Of a stretch of DNA of 64,000 nt, positions 25,562-33,584 are shown in pieces (position 1 is the stretch's first letter; each line of letters starts with the position of its first letter). Below the pieces are notes generated by a model, which searched no databases, was not told where the DNA came from, and worked only from the letters and a program-made list of their open reading frames with translations. A program made the position numbers and the translations under genes. The stretch comes from Hymenobacter frigidus (lineage in GTDB: Bacteria; Bacteroidota; Bacteroidia; Cytophagales; Hymenobacteraceae), in assembly GCF_014640435.1 (NCBI RefSeq), contig NZ_BMGY01000013.1, forward strand, positions 1-64,000. Reading direction: 5' to 3'.

Positions 25562-25625
25562 CGAAAGCAGACTGCCCGCCGTCCGGGCAGCCGAAAATGC
25601 GGCCGGTATTGGGCAGTGGGTACTC

Positions 25626-25681
25626 TCAGAATACGAAGAGGCCGTGCTTTAGGCTAAAAGCGCGGCCTCTTCGTATTCTGA
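25626..25681. repeat. Perfect 19-bp stem upstream of the GH13 gene
   Basis: TCAGAATACGAAGAGGCCG (25626-25644) pairs exactly with 25663-25681 across an 18-base loop. It lacks a T-tract. It starts 65 bases upstream of the GH13 ATG, so it may act in that leader or be a repeat. Confidence 0.75.
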
Positions 25682-25801
25682 TGGCTTGTTTAACAGGTAA
25701 TTGAGAAGTCCTGCCCGGGTCTCAAAGCCTGAACGTCCCCAGTTTTTGAGCGTGGTCACCCTGCTATACCAGCCCCTTACTTTTCCCTGGAACCGAGGCA
25801 C
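25649..25801 (-). other. Unassigned open frame in the 340-base gap 25562-25902
   Basis: A minus-strand frame from GTG 25801 to TAA 25649 gives about 50 residues (MPRFQGKVRGWYSR...NYLLNKPSEYEE), and the frame stays open further upstream. Its 3' end lies within the 19-bp stem. The composition looks protein-like but no family is recognised. It may be a remnant of a mobile-element gene or chance. Nothing else is seen in this gap. Confidence 0.2.
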
Positions 25802-25902
25802 TGATAAGGGCTTCCGAAGCGGACTCAAGAGCGGCGTAAGGCAACTCTGAGCGTGTGAATCAGGTTTTGGGGGTAACCTTTGCTCTCGCTTTACCGCTTC
25901 TT

Positions 25903-26310
25903 ATGCGCCGTCCCAAACCCGTTGTTTTTGGCCTTTACGGCTGGTCGCCCGATTACGGGTTCCGCTACATTCACCCCGCCAACCGCCGCGCGTTCGAGCT
26001 GCTGGAGCCCGTGGGCAAGCTATTTGAGAAAATTTCGGAGGACAGTGAAGGCGAGTGGGCCACCATCCGCTACGACGAACAGCAGTTTCTGGTGCGGCCC
26101 GAGCTGTTCAAGGAAATCTACCACAAGCCCAAGTTCAGCTTCGGCGATTCGGTGGAAGAGGTAACGCCCGCGCCCGGCCAGTACCGCCACTTCGGGCTCA
26201 TCTCTGATGTGTTTTGGGACGAAGCTACCGACACGGCTACCTTCATGATTGTGGAGCGGCGGCGCAAACTGCCGCGCGTATTCGCCGCCGCCGAGCTGCG
26301 GGCCGACTAA
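25903..26310 (+). CDS. Hypothetical protein, 135 aa
   Basis: A small soluble protein starting MRRPKPVVFGLYGWSPDYGFRYIHPANR. It has no signal peptide, is rich in aromatic and acidic residues, and the middle has ATIRYDEQQFLVRPELF. No domain is recognised. ATG 25903 is chosen because the preceding in-frame GTG would add only a hydrophobic leader (VLGVTFALALPLL) unlike the rest; if that leader is real the protein would be exported. It stands alone before a hairpin repeat. Confidence 0.65.
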   Translation: MRRPKPVVFGLYGWSPDYGFRYIHPANRRAFELLEPVGKLFEKISEDSEGEWATIRYDEQQFLVRPELFKEIYHKPKFSFGDSVEEVTPAPGQYRHFGLISDVFWDEATDTATFMIVERRRKLPRVFAAAELRAD

Positions 26311-26323
26311 CCTGAACAAAGCC

Positions 26324-26429
26324 AGAACGTCATGCCGAGCGCAGCCGAGGTATCTCGCGTGGGGTAGTAATCAGAACCATCACAACGATGCGGGCGAGAT
26401 GCCTCGGTTGCGCTCGGCATGACGCTCTT
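26324..26429. repeat. Hairpin repeat element (GCC/GGT variant)
   Basis: The left arm begins AGAACGTCATGCCGAGCGC and the right arm ends GCTCGGCATGACGCTCTT. Arms of about 35 bp carry the inner pair GCC/GGT, with one G-T type pair. It lies between the convergent stops at 26310 (+) and 26446 (-). Confidence 0.85.
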
Positions 26430-26445
26430 CTTTTCGCACGGACTC

Positions 26446-27801
26446 CTACACGCCCACGATGATGCCCATCACCACCGCCACCGCCCCCAGCGCGAACAGC
26501 GCGGCCCAGAGCGGCGCGGCAAACTTCAGCCACTGCTCAAACCGCACGCCGGTGGCGGCCAGCATGGCCATCAGCGTGCCGTTGGTGGGCGTGATGAGCT
26601 CGCAGAGGCCCGCTCCGTATTGAAACGCCAGCACCGTGACTTGGCGCGACAGCCCCAAGATATCGGATAGCGGCACCAGCAGCGGCATGGTGAGCGTGGC
26701 CTGCCCGCTGCCGCTGGGCACGGGCACGTGCAATAGAGTTTGCACGCCCATCATGCCCAGGGCGGCCAGCGCCACGGGAAGGTGGCCCAGCGGCTCGGCC
26801 AGGCCGTGCACAATGGTATCCACGATGCGGCCTTGTTCGAGCACCACGAAAATGGCTCGCGCAAAGCCAATGAGCAAGGCCGAAAACGCAATGTCGCGGA
26901 AGCCCGCGATGAAGCCCTCGGCCGTGCCCGTGAGGCCCCGGCCGCCCAGCAGCCCTGCCGCCAGCCCCAGCCCCAGAAACAGCGCCGACATCTGTTCGAA
27001 CTCCCAGTGCAGCTGCACCACGCCGTAGGCAAATACGCCAAACGCGGCCAGCATCAGCAGCAGCACCAGGCCGGGCCGCCCGCCGCTGGCCACCGGGCCG
27101 GCCGCCGCTTCGGCGGCATCGGCCGTGAGGTCGGGGGCCTGGCGGTGGCGCACGGCGTGGCGCGTGGTGGCCCACAGCCAGCCCGCCACGGCCACCACCA
27201 GAAAGCCCAGGCGGTAGGCCCCGCCCGAGAGCAGCGGCAGCTGCGCCAGCTTCTGGGCAATGCCCACCTGAAAGGGGTTGATTGGACTGAATGCCGCCCC
27301 CACAAACGCCGCCCCCACGCTGGCCGCCACCGCCGTGAGCACGGGGTAGCCCAGCCGGCGCATGAGCACCAGCAGCACCGGCACCAGCGGAATAATCTCC
27401 TCGCCCATGTTTTCCAGCGCGCCCATGATGGCAAAGAGCAGGCCCACCAGCGGTATCACGAGCACCTCGCGGCCGTGGGCGCGGCGCAGCAGCCAGTCTA
27501 CGCCGAAGCGCAAGGCCCCGGTCTGGTCGACCACCGTGAAGGCCCCGCCGGCCAGGAAAATCAGGAACACCACGGCCGCCGCGTCGGCCAGGCCCTTGGG
27601 CACGTCCACCAGCACGTCGAGCGGGCCCACGGGGGCGGCGGGTACGGCGTGGTATGAACCGGCCACTACCACCTGCCGGCCCGTAGCGGGGTCGAGGCGG
27701 CGGACAAATTCGCCGGCGGGCAGCACGTAGCTCAGCGCGGCGGCCAGGATAATAAAGCCTACAATAAGCACCAGGGGATGCGGAAAGCGGAAACGATTCA
27801 T
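26446..27801 (-). CDS. YfcC family transporter (ArcD/DcuC-like)
   Basis: A 451-residue inner-membrane carrier with about 11-12 helices. YfcC/ArcD relatives exchange basic amino acids or dicarboxylates. Typical segments are SYVLPAGEFVR near the N-terminus, the central GALENMGEEIIPLVPVLL, and INPFQVGIAQKLAQLPLLSG; PSGSGQATLTMPLLVPLSD and ITPTNGTLMAMLAATGV lie near the C-terminus. ATG 27801 (MNRFRFPHPL) is chosen; a longer reading adds 41 residues that overlap the divergent small gene's promoter region. The substrate is not certain. Confidence 0.85.
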   Translation of the reverse strand: MNRFRFPHPLVLIVGFIILAAALSYVLPAGEFVRRLDPATGRQVVVAGSYHAVPAAPVGPLDVLVDVPKGLADAAAVVFLIFLAGGAFTVVDQTGALRFGVDWLLRRAHGREVLVIPLVGLLFAIMGALENMGEEIIPLVPVLLVLMRRLGYPVLTAVAASVGAAFVGAAFSPINPFQVGIAQKLAQLPLLSGGAYRLGFLVVAVAGWLWATTRHAVRHRQAPDLTADAAEAAAGPVASGGRPGLVLLLMLAAFGVFAYGVVQLHWEFEQMSALFLGLGLAAGLLGGRGLTGTAEGFIAGFRDIAFSALLIGFARAIFVVLEQGRIVDTIVHGLAEPLGHLPVALAALGMMGVQTLLHVPVPSGSGQATLTMPLLVPLSDILGLSRQVTVLAFQYGAGLCELITPTNGTLMAMLAATGVRFEQWLKFAAPLWAALFALGAVAVVMGIIVGV

Positions 27802-27856
27802 GGCACAAAGTAGGGCGGCTGCGCACGAACTTTGCAAAATCCCCGTTCCGCCTGCC

Positions 27857-28102
27857 ATGACCATTACCGCCTTCAAAGCCTTGCACCAGCGCCACCAGGC
27901 CGAGCATCTTGCCCGGCACGGCACCCGTCTGGCCGAGCGCCAGGAGGACAGCTTTGACCTGACGCTTTATGCCGTGGAGGGCTTTTACGCCGAAACATGG
28001 CGCAGCCGCAGCGAGGAGCATATCCTCTTCATCCACGTATTTCAGAAGCCCGCCGGGCTGGGCGACTACCTGCGGCTGGTGCAACTGCCGGTGGGCCTGT
28101 AA
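27857..28102 (+). CDS. Hypothetical protein, 81 aa
   Basis: A small soluble protein (MTITAFKALHQRHQAEHLARHG...) with a helical, His/Arg-rich N-terminal half and a beta-rich C-terminal half (DLTLYAVEGFYAETW, HILFIHVFQ). No family is recognised. It is divergent from the YfcC gene and has an AACTTTGC box about 20 bases before its ATG. The next gene starts 54 bases later on the same strand. Confidence 0.65.
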   Translation: MTITAFKALHQRHQAEHLARHGTRLAERQEDSFDLTLYAVEGFYAETWRSRSEEHILFIHVFQKPAGLGDYLRLVQLPVGL

Positions 28103-28155
28103 GGTCCTTGCGCCGCCCCGGCACTACTGCCGCGGAGCTTTGCCGGGAGAAAAGA

Positions 28156-29196
28156 ATGCGTGTTTTGGGATGGTTACTCGTGTTGCTGTTGGGGATGGAG
28201 CGGCCTGCCACTGCCCAAGTGCTGCCTGGCCGGCGCACGCTGGAGGAGTTTGGCTACCTGCACCTGGTGGTGTTGTTTGGGAAGGACAGCGTGGACGTGC
28301 TGGTGCAATCGAAGAAAGGGGAGGAGAAGCTTCGGAAGCCGCTGCTACTGTGGTGTCAGGGCTCGCTGCCCACGCCGCTAGTGCTCGTCGATAGTTTGGG
28401 GCCATTTCGGGTATTTCCGTTTGCCACCCGCCTCGGAGCCGATTCGTTGGTGGCCGGCTGCCATCTGGCCATCATCGGCAAGCCCGGTATTCCGCTAATA
28501 GCCGATTTGAAGGAATTAGACGCCAATGGTAGCTTCGTGGACAAAAAGACCCGTATTCCGCCGCTTGCCTACTGCCAGCGCAACTACGTCGATTACTACG
28601 TGCGCCGTAATACGGCTGTGTTGCGCTATCTCAAAAAGCAGCCTTGGGTCGAGTCCCGCAACGTGACGGTGGGCGGCCATTCGGCGGGCACGACTATCAC
28701 GGCGCATCTGGCTGCGGTACCGGGCCTGGTCAATCGAGCCGTGTATTTGAGTGGGAACCCGCTGGGAAGAATGTTGTCTATAATTGCCGATGACCGGCAG
28801 GAAGAAGCTGCTGGTGATACCGTCGTTGTGCGGCAAGCATTCAAATGGTGGCGTGAGGTGGTGGCTGACCCCACGCGGACTGACTGCACGCCGGGCGACG
28901 ACAACCGTAGCACCTACGGCTTTTCCACCCCACCAATTACCGTGCTGCTCCAAACCAAGGTGCCGGTTTTTATCGGTTATGGCACCCGCGACAAAGCGGT
29001 GCTAAGCGATGATTTCCTGCGACTGGAAACGATGCGCCTGCACAAAACTAACTTTGCTTTCCATAGCTACCTGGGCCGCGAGCACAACTTTTTTAGGCTG
29101 AAAGCCGACGGAAAACCTAGCTACGACGATGATTACTGGCCCGTGGTAGGCCGCGACTTTCTGCGCTGGGCGGGCCTGCTGCCCCCGGTGCGGTAG
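28156..29196 (+). CDS. Secreted alpha/beta-hydrolase
   Basis: A 346-residue protein with a signal peptide (MRVLGWLLVLLLGMERPATA). The nucleophile elbow GGHSAGTT lies at about residues 172-179, and the likely acid and His come from VFIGYGTRDKAV and the C-terminal REHNFFRL, as in serine esterases and peptidases. FPFATRLGADS and LIADLKELD precede the elbow. ATG 28156 is chosen because it opens the signal peptide. The substrate is unknown; an esterase or peptidase acting on extracellular polymers is plausible. Confidence 0.75.
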   Translation: MRVLGWLLVLLLGMERPATAQVLPGRRTLEEFGYLHLVVLFGKDSVDVLVQSKKGEEKLRKPLLLWCQGSLPTPLVLVDSLGPFRVFPFATRLGADSLVAGCHLAIIGKPGIPLIADLKELDANGSFVDKKTRIPPLAYCQRNYVDYYVRRNTAVLRYLKKQPWVESRNVTVGGHSAGTTITAHLAAVPGLVNRAVYLSGNPLGRMLSIIADDRQEEAAGDTVVVRQAFKWWREVVADPTRTDCTPGDDNRSTYGFSTPPITVLLQTKVPVFIGYGTRDKAVLSDDFLRLETMRLHKTNFAFHSYLGREHNFFRLKADGKPSYDDDYWPVVGRDFLRWAGLLPPVR

Positions 29197-29453
29197 CACC
29201 CCCCGTTCTGCGCTCCGATAGCTTGGGGCAGCCGCCGGTTGTCCGCGAGGGGAAGCAAGCGTTGGTCGACTGGGAAGATGCGCAAGCAGGTCGGTAAGTC
29301 TTCAAAAACCGACCATATTTGTTACGACACGCGCCATGCTCACCGGACCATAATTGACAGCGGCCCGACCCCGCAACGGCTATTTCCCCGCCGGAGCCGG
29401 GGCCCCAAATCATTTTCGATGGCCGGCACGCCCCCAACAAACCGGCAGCTTAC

Positions 29454-29972
29454 TTAGCAGCAGCCGAAGGGAAAAACTGCTACGCTTTCCCACGGGCCCT
29501 GGCGGTAGGCCCACAGGTGCAGGCCGGTGCCCACCGCCCCAAACGGAGCAAATTCGGTCTGCAAATCGGTTAGTAGCTGCCGGGCCTCGGCGGGCTCCAC
29601 CTTGTTTTGGATGGTGACGTGCGGCTGCAGTCTTTGCTGGTCTTGCGGCGTGAGCCAGGGCGCAAAACCCTGCTGCAGGCGGTGGTGCAGGGCGCGCAGC
29701 TCCTCGTTTTCGAGCGTGAAGGCCACGCCCCGGCCCAGTGAGCGCAGGCCCGTAACGGCCAGCGGCAGCGGCGGCTGAGCGCGGCAAAGGCTGTGCAGCT
29801 GGGCGCTCACGGCGTCAAGTTCGGCCCCGGGCAAATGGTGAAACAAGGTGAGATGCGCGGCCAGGTAGTTGATGCGGGCCGGAAAGTGCTGGCGGCGCAG
29901 GGCATTGAAATAGGTCTGAGCCGCGTCGTCGAGCGTCAGGCTGAGAATAAGGGGCGCTTCGGAATCGGGCAT
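29454..29972 (-). CDS. 2'-5' RNA ligase / cyclic phosphodiesterase family protein
   Basis: A 172-residue 2H-phosphoesterase. The two catalytic motifs are H40-L-T42 (AAHLTLFHHLPG) and H118-V-T120 (QPHVTIQNKV), spaced as in LigT/ThpR and YjcG-type proteins. Such enzymes open 2',3'-cyclic phosphates or join tRNA halves in vitro. ATG 29972 (MPDSEAPLILSL) is preferred to an upstream in-frame ATG, which would add a Cys-rich six residues. The gap 29197-29453 before it shows no gene. Confidence 0.85.
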   Translation of the reverse strand: MPDSEAPLILSLTLDDAAQTYFNALRRQHFPARINYLAAHLTLFHHLPGAELDAVSAQLHSLCRAQPPLPLAVTGLRSLGRGVAFTLENEELRALHHRLQQGFAPWLTPQDQQRLQPHVTIQNKVEPAEARQLLTDLQTEFAPFGAVGTGLHLWAYRQGPWESVAVFPFGCC

Positions 29973-30056
29973 AGGGCAGGAGCAGAGCAAACGTCAGTAG
30001 ATACGCAAAGCTGGGTGCGCTGGCCGTACTTTACCGGCCCGCTCCGCCGCCCGCCC

Positions 30057-30179
30057 ATGACCGATTCTGCCCCGTACTCGCTTCTGATTCAGCACGCCGC
30101 TCAGGTACTCACCCTGGCCGGTGGCCCGAGGTGCGCGACACATTTATCGCCGGCGTGGAGTAGTAGAGCGGCCCGTTAG
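30057..30179 (+). pseudogene. Possible amidohydrolase (imidazolonepropionase-like) stub
   Basis: From ATG 30057 the frame gives MTDSAPYSLLIQHAAQVLTL, which resembles the N-terminus of HutI-type amidohydrolases. After about 24 codons the next reading frame gives PEVRDTFIAGVE and a stop at 30161-30163, which resembles an amidohydrolase C-terminus. This would be a large internal deletion with a frameshift. The similarity is from memory of the family and rests on few residues; chance is possible. Confidence 0.35.
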
Positions 30180-31945
30180 CGCAGGTGGTAGGAGAGGCCC
30201 AGCAGGGCGCTGCCGCCCCATAAGTAGCGCGGCGGGAGGCCGGAGGCGGGCCTGGCCAGCGGGTTGAGGAAGTACGTGACCGTGGGCTGTGCCACCACTT
30301 CCAGACGAGGAGCGAGGCGATAACGCATATCCAAGCCAGTGTTCAGGGCGAGGTTGAGTGAGCGGTAGGGGTTGTTGCTGGTGTTCCAGTCTTTGATATT
30401 ACCGGTGAGCTGCAGGTTGCTGCCACCCAGATAAATAGCCGCTTCGGCGCCGGCCACTAGGCCGTAGCGCAGGCGTTTTCCAGCCTGGCCCAACACGTAA
30501 TGCGCCTGCACGGGCACCGTCAGAAACTGGTAGGTATCGCGGTGGGTGATGGTGGAGGTCGAAGTCAGCATAAACCGGTTAGCAATAGTTTCGGTCGTTT
30601 CAACCATGCTCGCATATTCCTGATAGCCAAGGCCCGCGCTGATGGTCCAGCGGCCGTTAAGCACCCGGCTTGCTTGCACCTGCACCCCAAAACCAGTGCT
30701 TTGGCGCTCTTGCTGCGCTATTTGGTGGGTTGTGCTATCGGGCCTCGTAATGGGCGATGACGGTCTAACACCAGGTGATGTAGCAGTAGCCTGGTCCAAA
30801 GCGCTGCTTCCCACGCGGCGGTGCGTGAGGGCCGGGCCAGCCAGCACCAGCAAGGCCCAGTGCCGCGCCAGCAGCTTAGGTAAGTAGAATGAATCTGGCT
30901 GTGCACGCACGAACGGCCCCGGCACAGCGGAGAGCTCCAGGGCCACGGGCGAGGCGGCTACCCGGCTCGTAGCCACCGTAGAAGTTTCAGCCGCCGCAGT
31001 CACTGAGAAATTAGTCGCGACGGGCAGTGGACTATTCGTCGCCAAGGAAGTTGGTGCCGTTCGGGTCGTGCGCTGCACCGCCGTGGTTTCCGAAGACTCA
31101 TTGCGGTCGGTAATTCCTGTGGGCCTCGTGCTCAGTGTGCTTTTGGCAACCACGCCCAGGCTCGGAGGTGCCGGTCGAGTCGCGGGCGAACCGGTGTATG
31201 CAGCAGAAACGATTATGGTGCTACGCGCTGTCCGGCGACGCGCGCGGTGCTCAACAGTGGTTTGCCGCACAAATGCAGCGTTTCCAGCCGCTCTGTTCCG
31301 AACCGAGCGAGTACCTCGGCTTCCTTCCGACTCATCGCCGGCTCTGTCGGCACCGAAACCGGGCTCCCGGGCTGTGGTGCCAGCCCGGCCAGCCAACGTA
31401 CGACCAGCTGCCAGCCGGCCACGCCCTGCCCGAGCTGCCTGTTTGCCGTTCGCAATACCCGGACCAGCAGACGTGGTAGCATCGGCAGCAACTGCCGGAA
31501 CCGTATTGGCAGCGTAAGTATCCGTCGAAGTCGGTGAAGAAGCGGCGTTCGGGGCTGCGGCCGTTCGCTTGGTGCTTGTTGAAGAAGCAGAAGTTTGTGG
31601 TCCGCCAGTGCGAGCAGCGTCGGGTGGGATAGGAGTAGTCGCGCCTGTTTCTTCTTTCCCCAGTCTGTGCTCAATACCTAGAGCGCCCGTCGTAGGCGTG
31701 CGGTGGGCAAGCGGACCAGTGGCCGCAGTATGCCGCCAGAGCCAGTAGGTGCTGCCCACCACGGCCACCAGCAGGCCCAGCAGCAGCACGCGGCTCCAGC
31801 GGCGGCGGCGCAGCTGGGGCCGGGCCACCGGCGGCGGCAGCTGCGCCCGAATGTTGGCCCAGAGCGGCGCGGGCGGCTCCTGGCCGTAGTCGGCCAGGCG
31901 GTCGCGCAGGGCATCGTACAGGTCGTCGGGGTGGCGGTCGGTCAT
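30176..31945 (-). CDS. Putative anti-sigma regulator fused to an outer-membrane beta-barrel domain
   Basis: A 589-residue protein with three parts. Residues 1-48 resemble the cytoplasmic N-terminus of Bacteroidota anti-sigma proteins (DDLYDALRDRLADYG...LWANIRAQL). Residues 51-70 form one transmembrane helix. About 75-390 are a Thr/Ala/Ser/Pro-rich linker. About 400-589 form a beta-barrel like OMP_b-brl/PorT proteins (WTISAGLGYQEYASM, LRYGLVAGAEAAIYLGG, final LLGLSYHLR). It overlaps the ECF sigma gene by four bases, which supports a regulator role. How one chain would span inner membrane and outer-membrane barrel is unresolved. Confidence 0.8.
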   Translation of the reverse strand: MTDRHPDDLYDALRDRLADYGQEPPAPLWANIRAQLPPPVARPQLRRRRWSRVLLLGLLVAVVGSTYWLWRHTAATGPLAHRTPTTGALGIEHRLGKEETGATTPIPPDAARTGGPQTSASSTSTKRTAAAPNAASSPTSTDTYAANTVPAVAADATTSAGPGIANGKQAARAGRGRLAAGRTLAGRAGTTAREPGFGADRAGDESEGSRGTRSVRNRAAGNAAFVRQTTVEHRARRRTARSTIIVSAAYTGSPATRPAPPSLGVVAKSTLSTRPTGITDRNESSETTAVQRTTRTAPTSLATNSPLPVATNFSVTAAAETSTVATSRVAASPVALELSAVPGPFVRAQPDSFYLPKLLARHWALLVLAGPALTHRRVGSSALDQATATSPGVRPSSPITRPDSTTHQIAQQERQSTGFGVQVQASRVLNGRWTISAGLGYQEYASMVETTETIANRFMLTSTSTITHRDTYQFLTVPVQAHYVLGQAGKRLRYGLVAGAEAAIYLGGSNLQLTGNIKDWNTSNNPYRSLNLALNTGLDMRYRLAPRLEVVAQPTVTYFLNPLARPASGLPPRYLWGGSALLGLSYHLR

Positions 31946-32511
31946 GGCAGTTGGGGGTGGTGCTGGGCCGTCAGGCGGGTTTCGAGCAGCCGGCGGGCCC
32001 GCGCCAGCTGCGATTTGGAAGTGCCTTCGGCGATGCCCAGCAGCTCGCCGATTTCCTGGTGCGAGTAGCCCTCCACGGCGTAGAGGTTGAGCACGGCGCG
32101 GTAGCCCGGCGGCAGCGTGGCCAGCAGGGCCAGCAGGTCGGCGGTGGCCAGGTTATCGAGGGCCGAGGGCGCGGTGCTGGGCTGCTCGGTGGCTGCGCCG
32201 TCGAGGTCCACGCCGGGGCCGGGGTGGCGCAGGCGGTGCTGCTCCAGGGCGTGCAGCGAGGTGGTGACGGCAATGCGCCGCGCCCAGGCCTCAAACGGCC
32301 CTTGGCCCCGGAATTGGTCGAGGCGGGTGAATATTTTAACGAACGTGTTTTGCAGGGCGTCTTCCGCTTCGGCCCGGTTGGGGCAATAGCGCAGGCACAC
32401 GCCCATCAGTAGATAGGAAAGCTTTTGGTAGAGCCGGTGCTGGGCCGCAGATTCGCCCCGCCGGCACGCCGCCAGCAAGGCCTCGTCGACCGGAGCAGTG
32501 GGAGGCGGCAT
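31942..32511 (-). CDS. ECF-type RNA polymerase sigma factor
   Basis: A 189-residue sigma-70 family protein. Region 2 lies at about residues 25-95 (NTFVKIFTRLDQFRGQ, FEAWARRIAV) and region 4 at about 125-180 (LPPGYRAVLNLYAVEGYSHQEIG, then GTSKSQLARARRLL). It directs transcription of a stress or envelope regulon. Its stop overlaps the start of the fused regulator gene, the usual sigma/anti-sigma order. The start at 32511 gives MPPPTAPVDEALLAACRRGE, as expected for this family. A shared promoter probably lies upstream, between this gene and the divergent phzF-like gene. Confidence 0.93.
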   Translation of the reverse strand: MPPPTAPVDEALLAACRRGESAAQHRLYQKLSYLLMGVCLRYCPNRAEAEDALQNTFVKIFTRLDQFRGQGPFEAWARRIAVTTSLHALEQHRLRHPGPGVDLDGAATEQPSTAPSALDNLATADLLALLATLPPGYRAVLNLYAVEGYSHQEIGELLGIAEGTSKSQLARARRLLETRLTAQHHPQLP

Positions 32512-32628
32512 TGCAGAAAGAAGAATAAGGAAAGCGGACTGTGCACGACCCGCTTCGTGCTGCCTTGACCGGCCGCCGCCCCGCTGGGTTGCACCGGCCC
32601 TAAGTTATTTTGAAAATAATTGCGCCAC

Positions 32629-32660
32629 GCTTTCCACCCCGCCACAAAGTCGTATTCTTG
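32629..32660 (+). promoter_or_regulatory. Possible promoter of the PhzF-family gene
   Basis: ATTG (32629-32632), 20 bases, then TATTCTTG (32653-32660), one mismatch from TAnnTTTG. The ATG is eight bases downstream, so the transcript would have almost no leader. Confidence 0.45.
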
Positions 32661-32668
32661 CCCTGCCA

Positions 32669-33505
32669 ATGCGTGCTCTTATCCCCAATTCAATTCCTGC
32701 CGTGATACCCTACTTCCACGTCGACGCCTTCTCCCAAACGGCTTTTGCCGGCAACCCCGCCGGCGTGTGCCCGCTCGAAACCGCCCTGCCCGCTGCGCTC
32801 ATGCAGCAAATCGCGGCCGAGAACAACCTGGCCGAAACCGCCTTCATCGTGCCCCGCCCCGGTACGCCGGCCGAGTACGACATCCGCTGGTTTACGCCGG
32901 CGGTAGAAATCGACCTGTGCGGCCACGCCACGCTGGCCTCGGCCCACGTGCTGTTTCAGCACCTCGGTTTTCTGGGTGATGCGGTCACGTTTCATAGCCA
33001 GAGCGGCCCATTGCGGGTTTCGCGCGCGTCCGACGGCCGCCTTACGCTCGACTTTCCCTCGCGCCCGCCACAGGAGCTCACCACGCATCCCACCGGCCTC
33101 ACGGATGCCCTGCGCGCCACGCCCCTGCACGTGCTGGCCGCCCGCGACCTGCTGGTGGTATTCAACACCGAAGCCGAAGTCCGGGCCCTGAAACCCGACT
33201 ACGCCCGCATCGCCGCCCTCGAGTACGTGGGCGTCATCGCCACCGCGCCCGGCCCCGACGGCGTGGACTTCGTGTCGCGCTTTTTCGCCCCTCGCGTGGG
33301 CGTGCCCGAAGACCCCGTCACCGGCTCGGCGCACAGCACGCTCATTCCCTACTGGGCCCAAAAACTGGGCAAAACCGAGCTGCACGCCCGCCAGATTTCG
33401 CCCCGTGGCGGTGACTTATGGTGCAAGCTGCGCGGCGACCGGGTGGACATCAGCGGCTACGCGGTGACCTATGCGGCGGGGGACTTGCGGGTTGATGCAG
33501 AGTGA
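32669..33505 (+). CDS. PhzF-family isomerase/epimerase
   Basis: A 278-residue two-lobed enzyme of the PhzF (diaminopimelate epimerase-like) fold. The catalytic Glu is probably E56 in ENNLAETAF. Other signatures are FAGNPAGVCPL, WFTPAVEIDLCGHATLASAHVL (quoted in part: DLCGHATLASAH) and EDPVTGSAHST. Members outside phenazine clusters have unknown substrates, and no phenazine genes are nearby. ATG 32669 (MRALIPNSIP) is chosen; translation from about residue 11 would also fit the family start. Confidence 0.88.
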   Translation: MRALIPNSIPAVIPYFHVDAFSQTAFAGNPAGVCPLETALPAALMQQIAAENNLAETAFIVPRPGTPAEYDIRWFTPAVEIDLCGHATLASAHVLFQHLGFLGDAVTFHSQSGPLRVSRASDGRLTLDFPSRPPQELTTHPTGLTDALRATPLHVLAARDLLVVFNTEAEVRALKPDYARIAALEYVGVIATAPGPDGVDFVSRFFAPRVGVPEDPVTGSAHSTLIPYWAQKLGKTELHARQISPRGGDLWCKLRGDRVDISGYAVTYAAGDLRVDAE

Positions 33506-33584
33506 CTTCGGGGCTTGCTGACCAGTGAAACAGATTGAGCAAAAGACCATTGATTTACTACCAAACCGAAAATCATTCTACCTG

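Noticed and set aside
26537..28084. A 515-codon open frame overlapping the YfcC transporter gene in another frame
   Set aside because: The product is an Arg/Gly/Pro-rich string without structure, while the transporter frame has clear helices and family motifs.
30057..30179. Calling the 40-codon frame at the end of the sigma-regulator gene an intact small gene
   Set aside because: Its second half is Arg/Ser-rich and runs into the stop region of the opposite gene; a decayed amidohydrolase explains both ends better.
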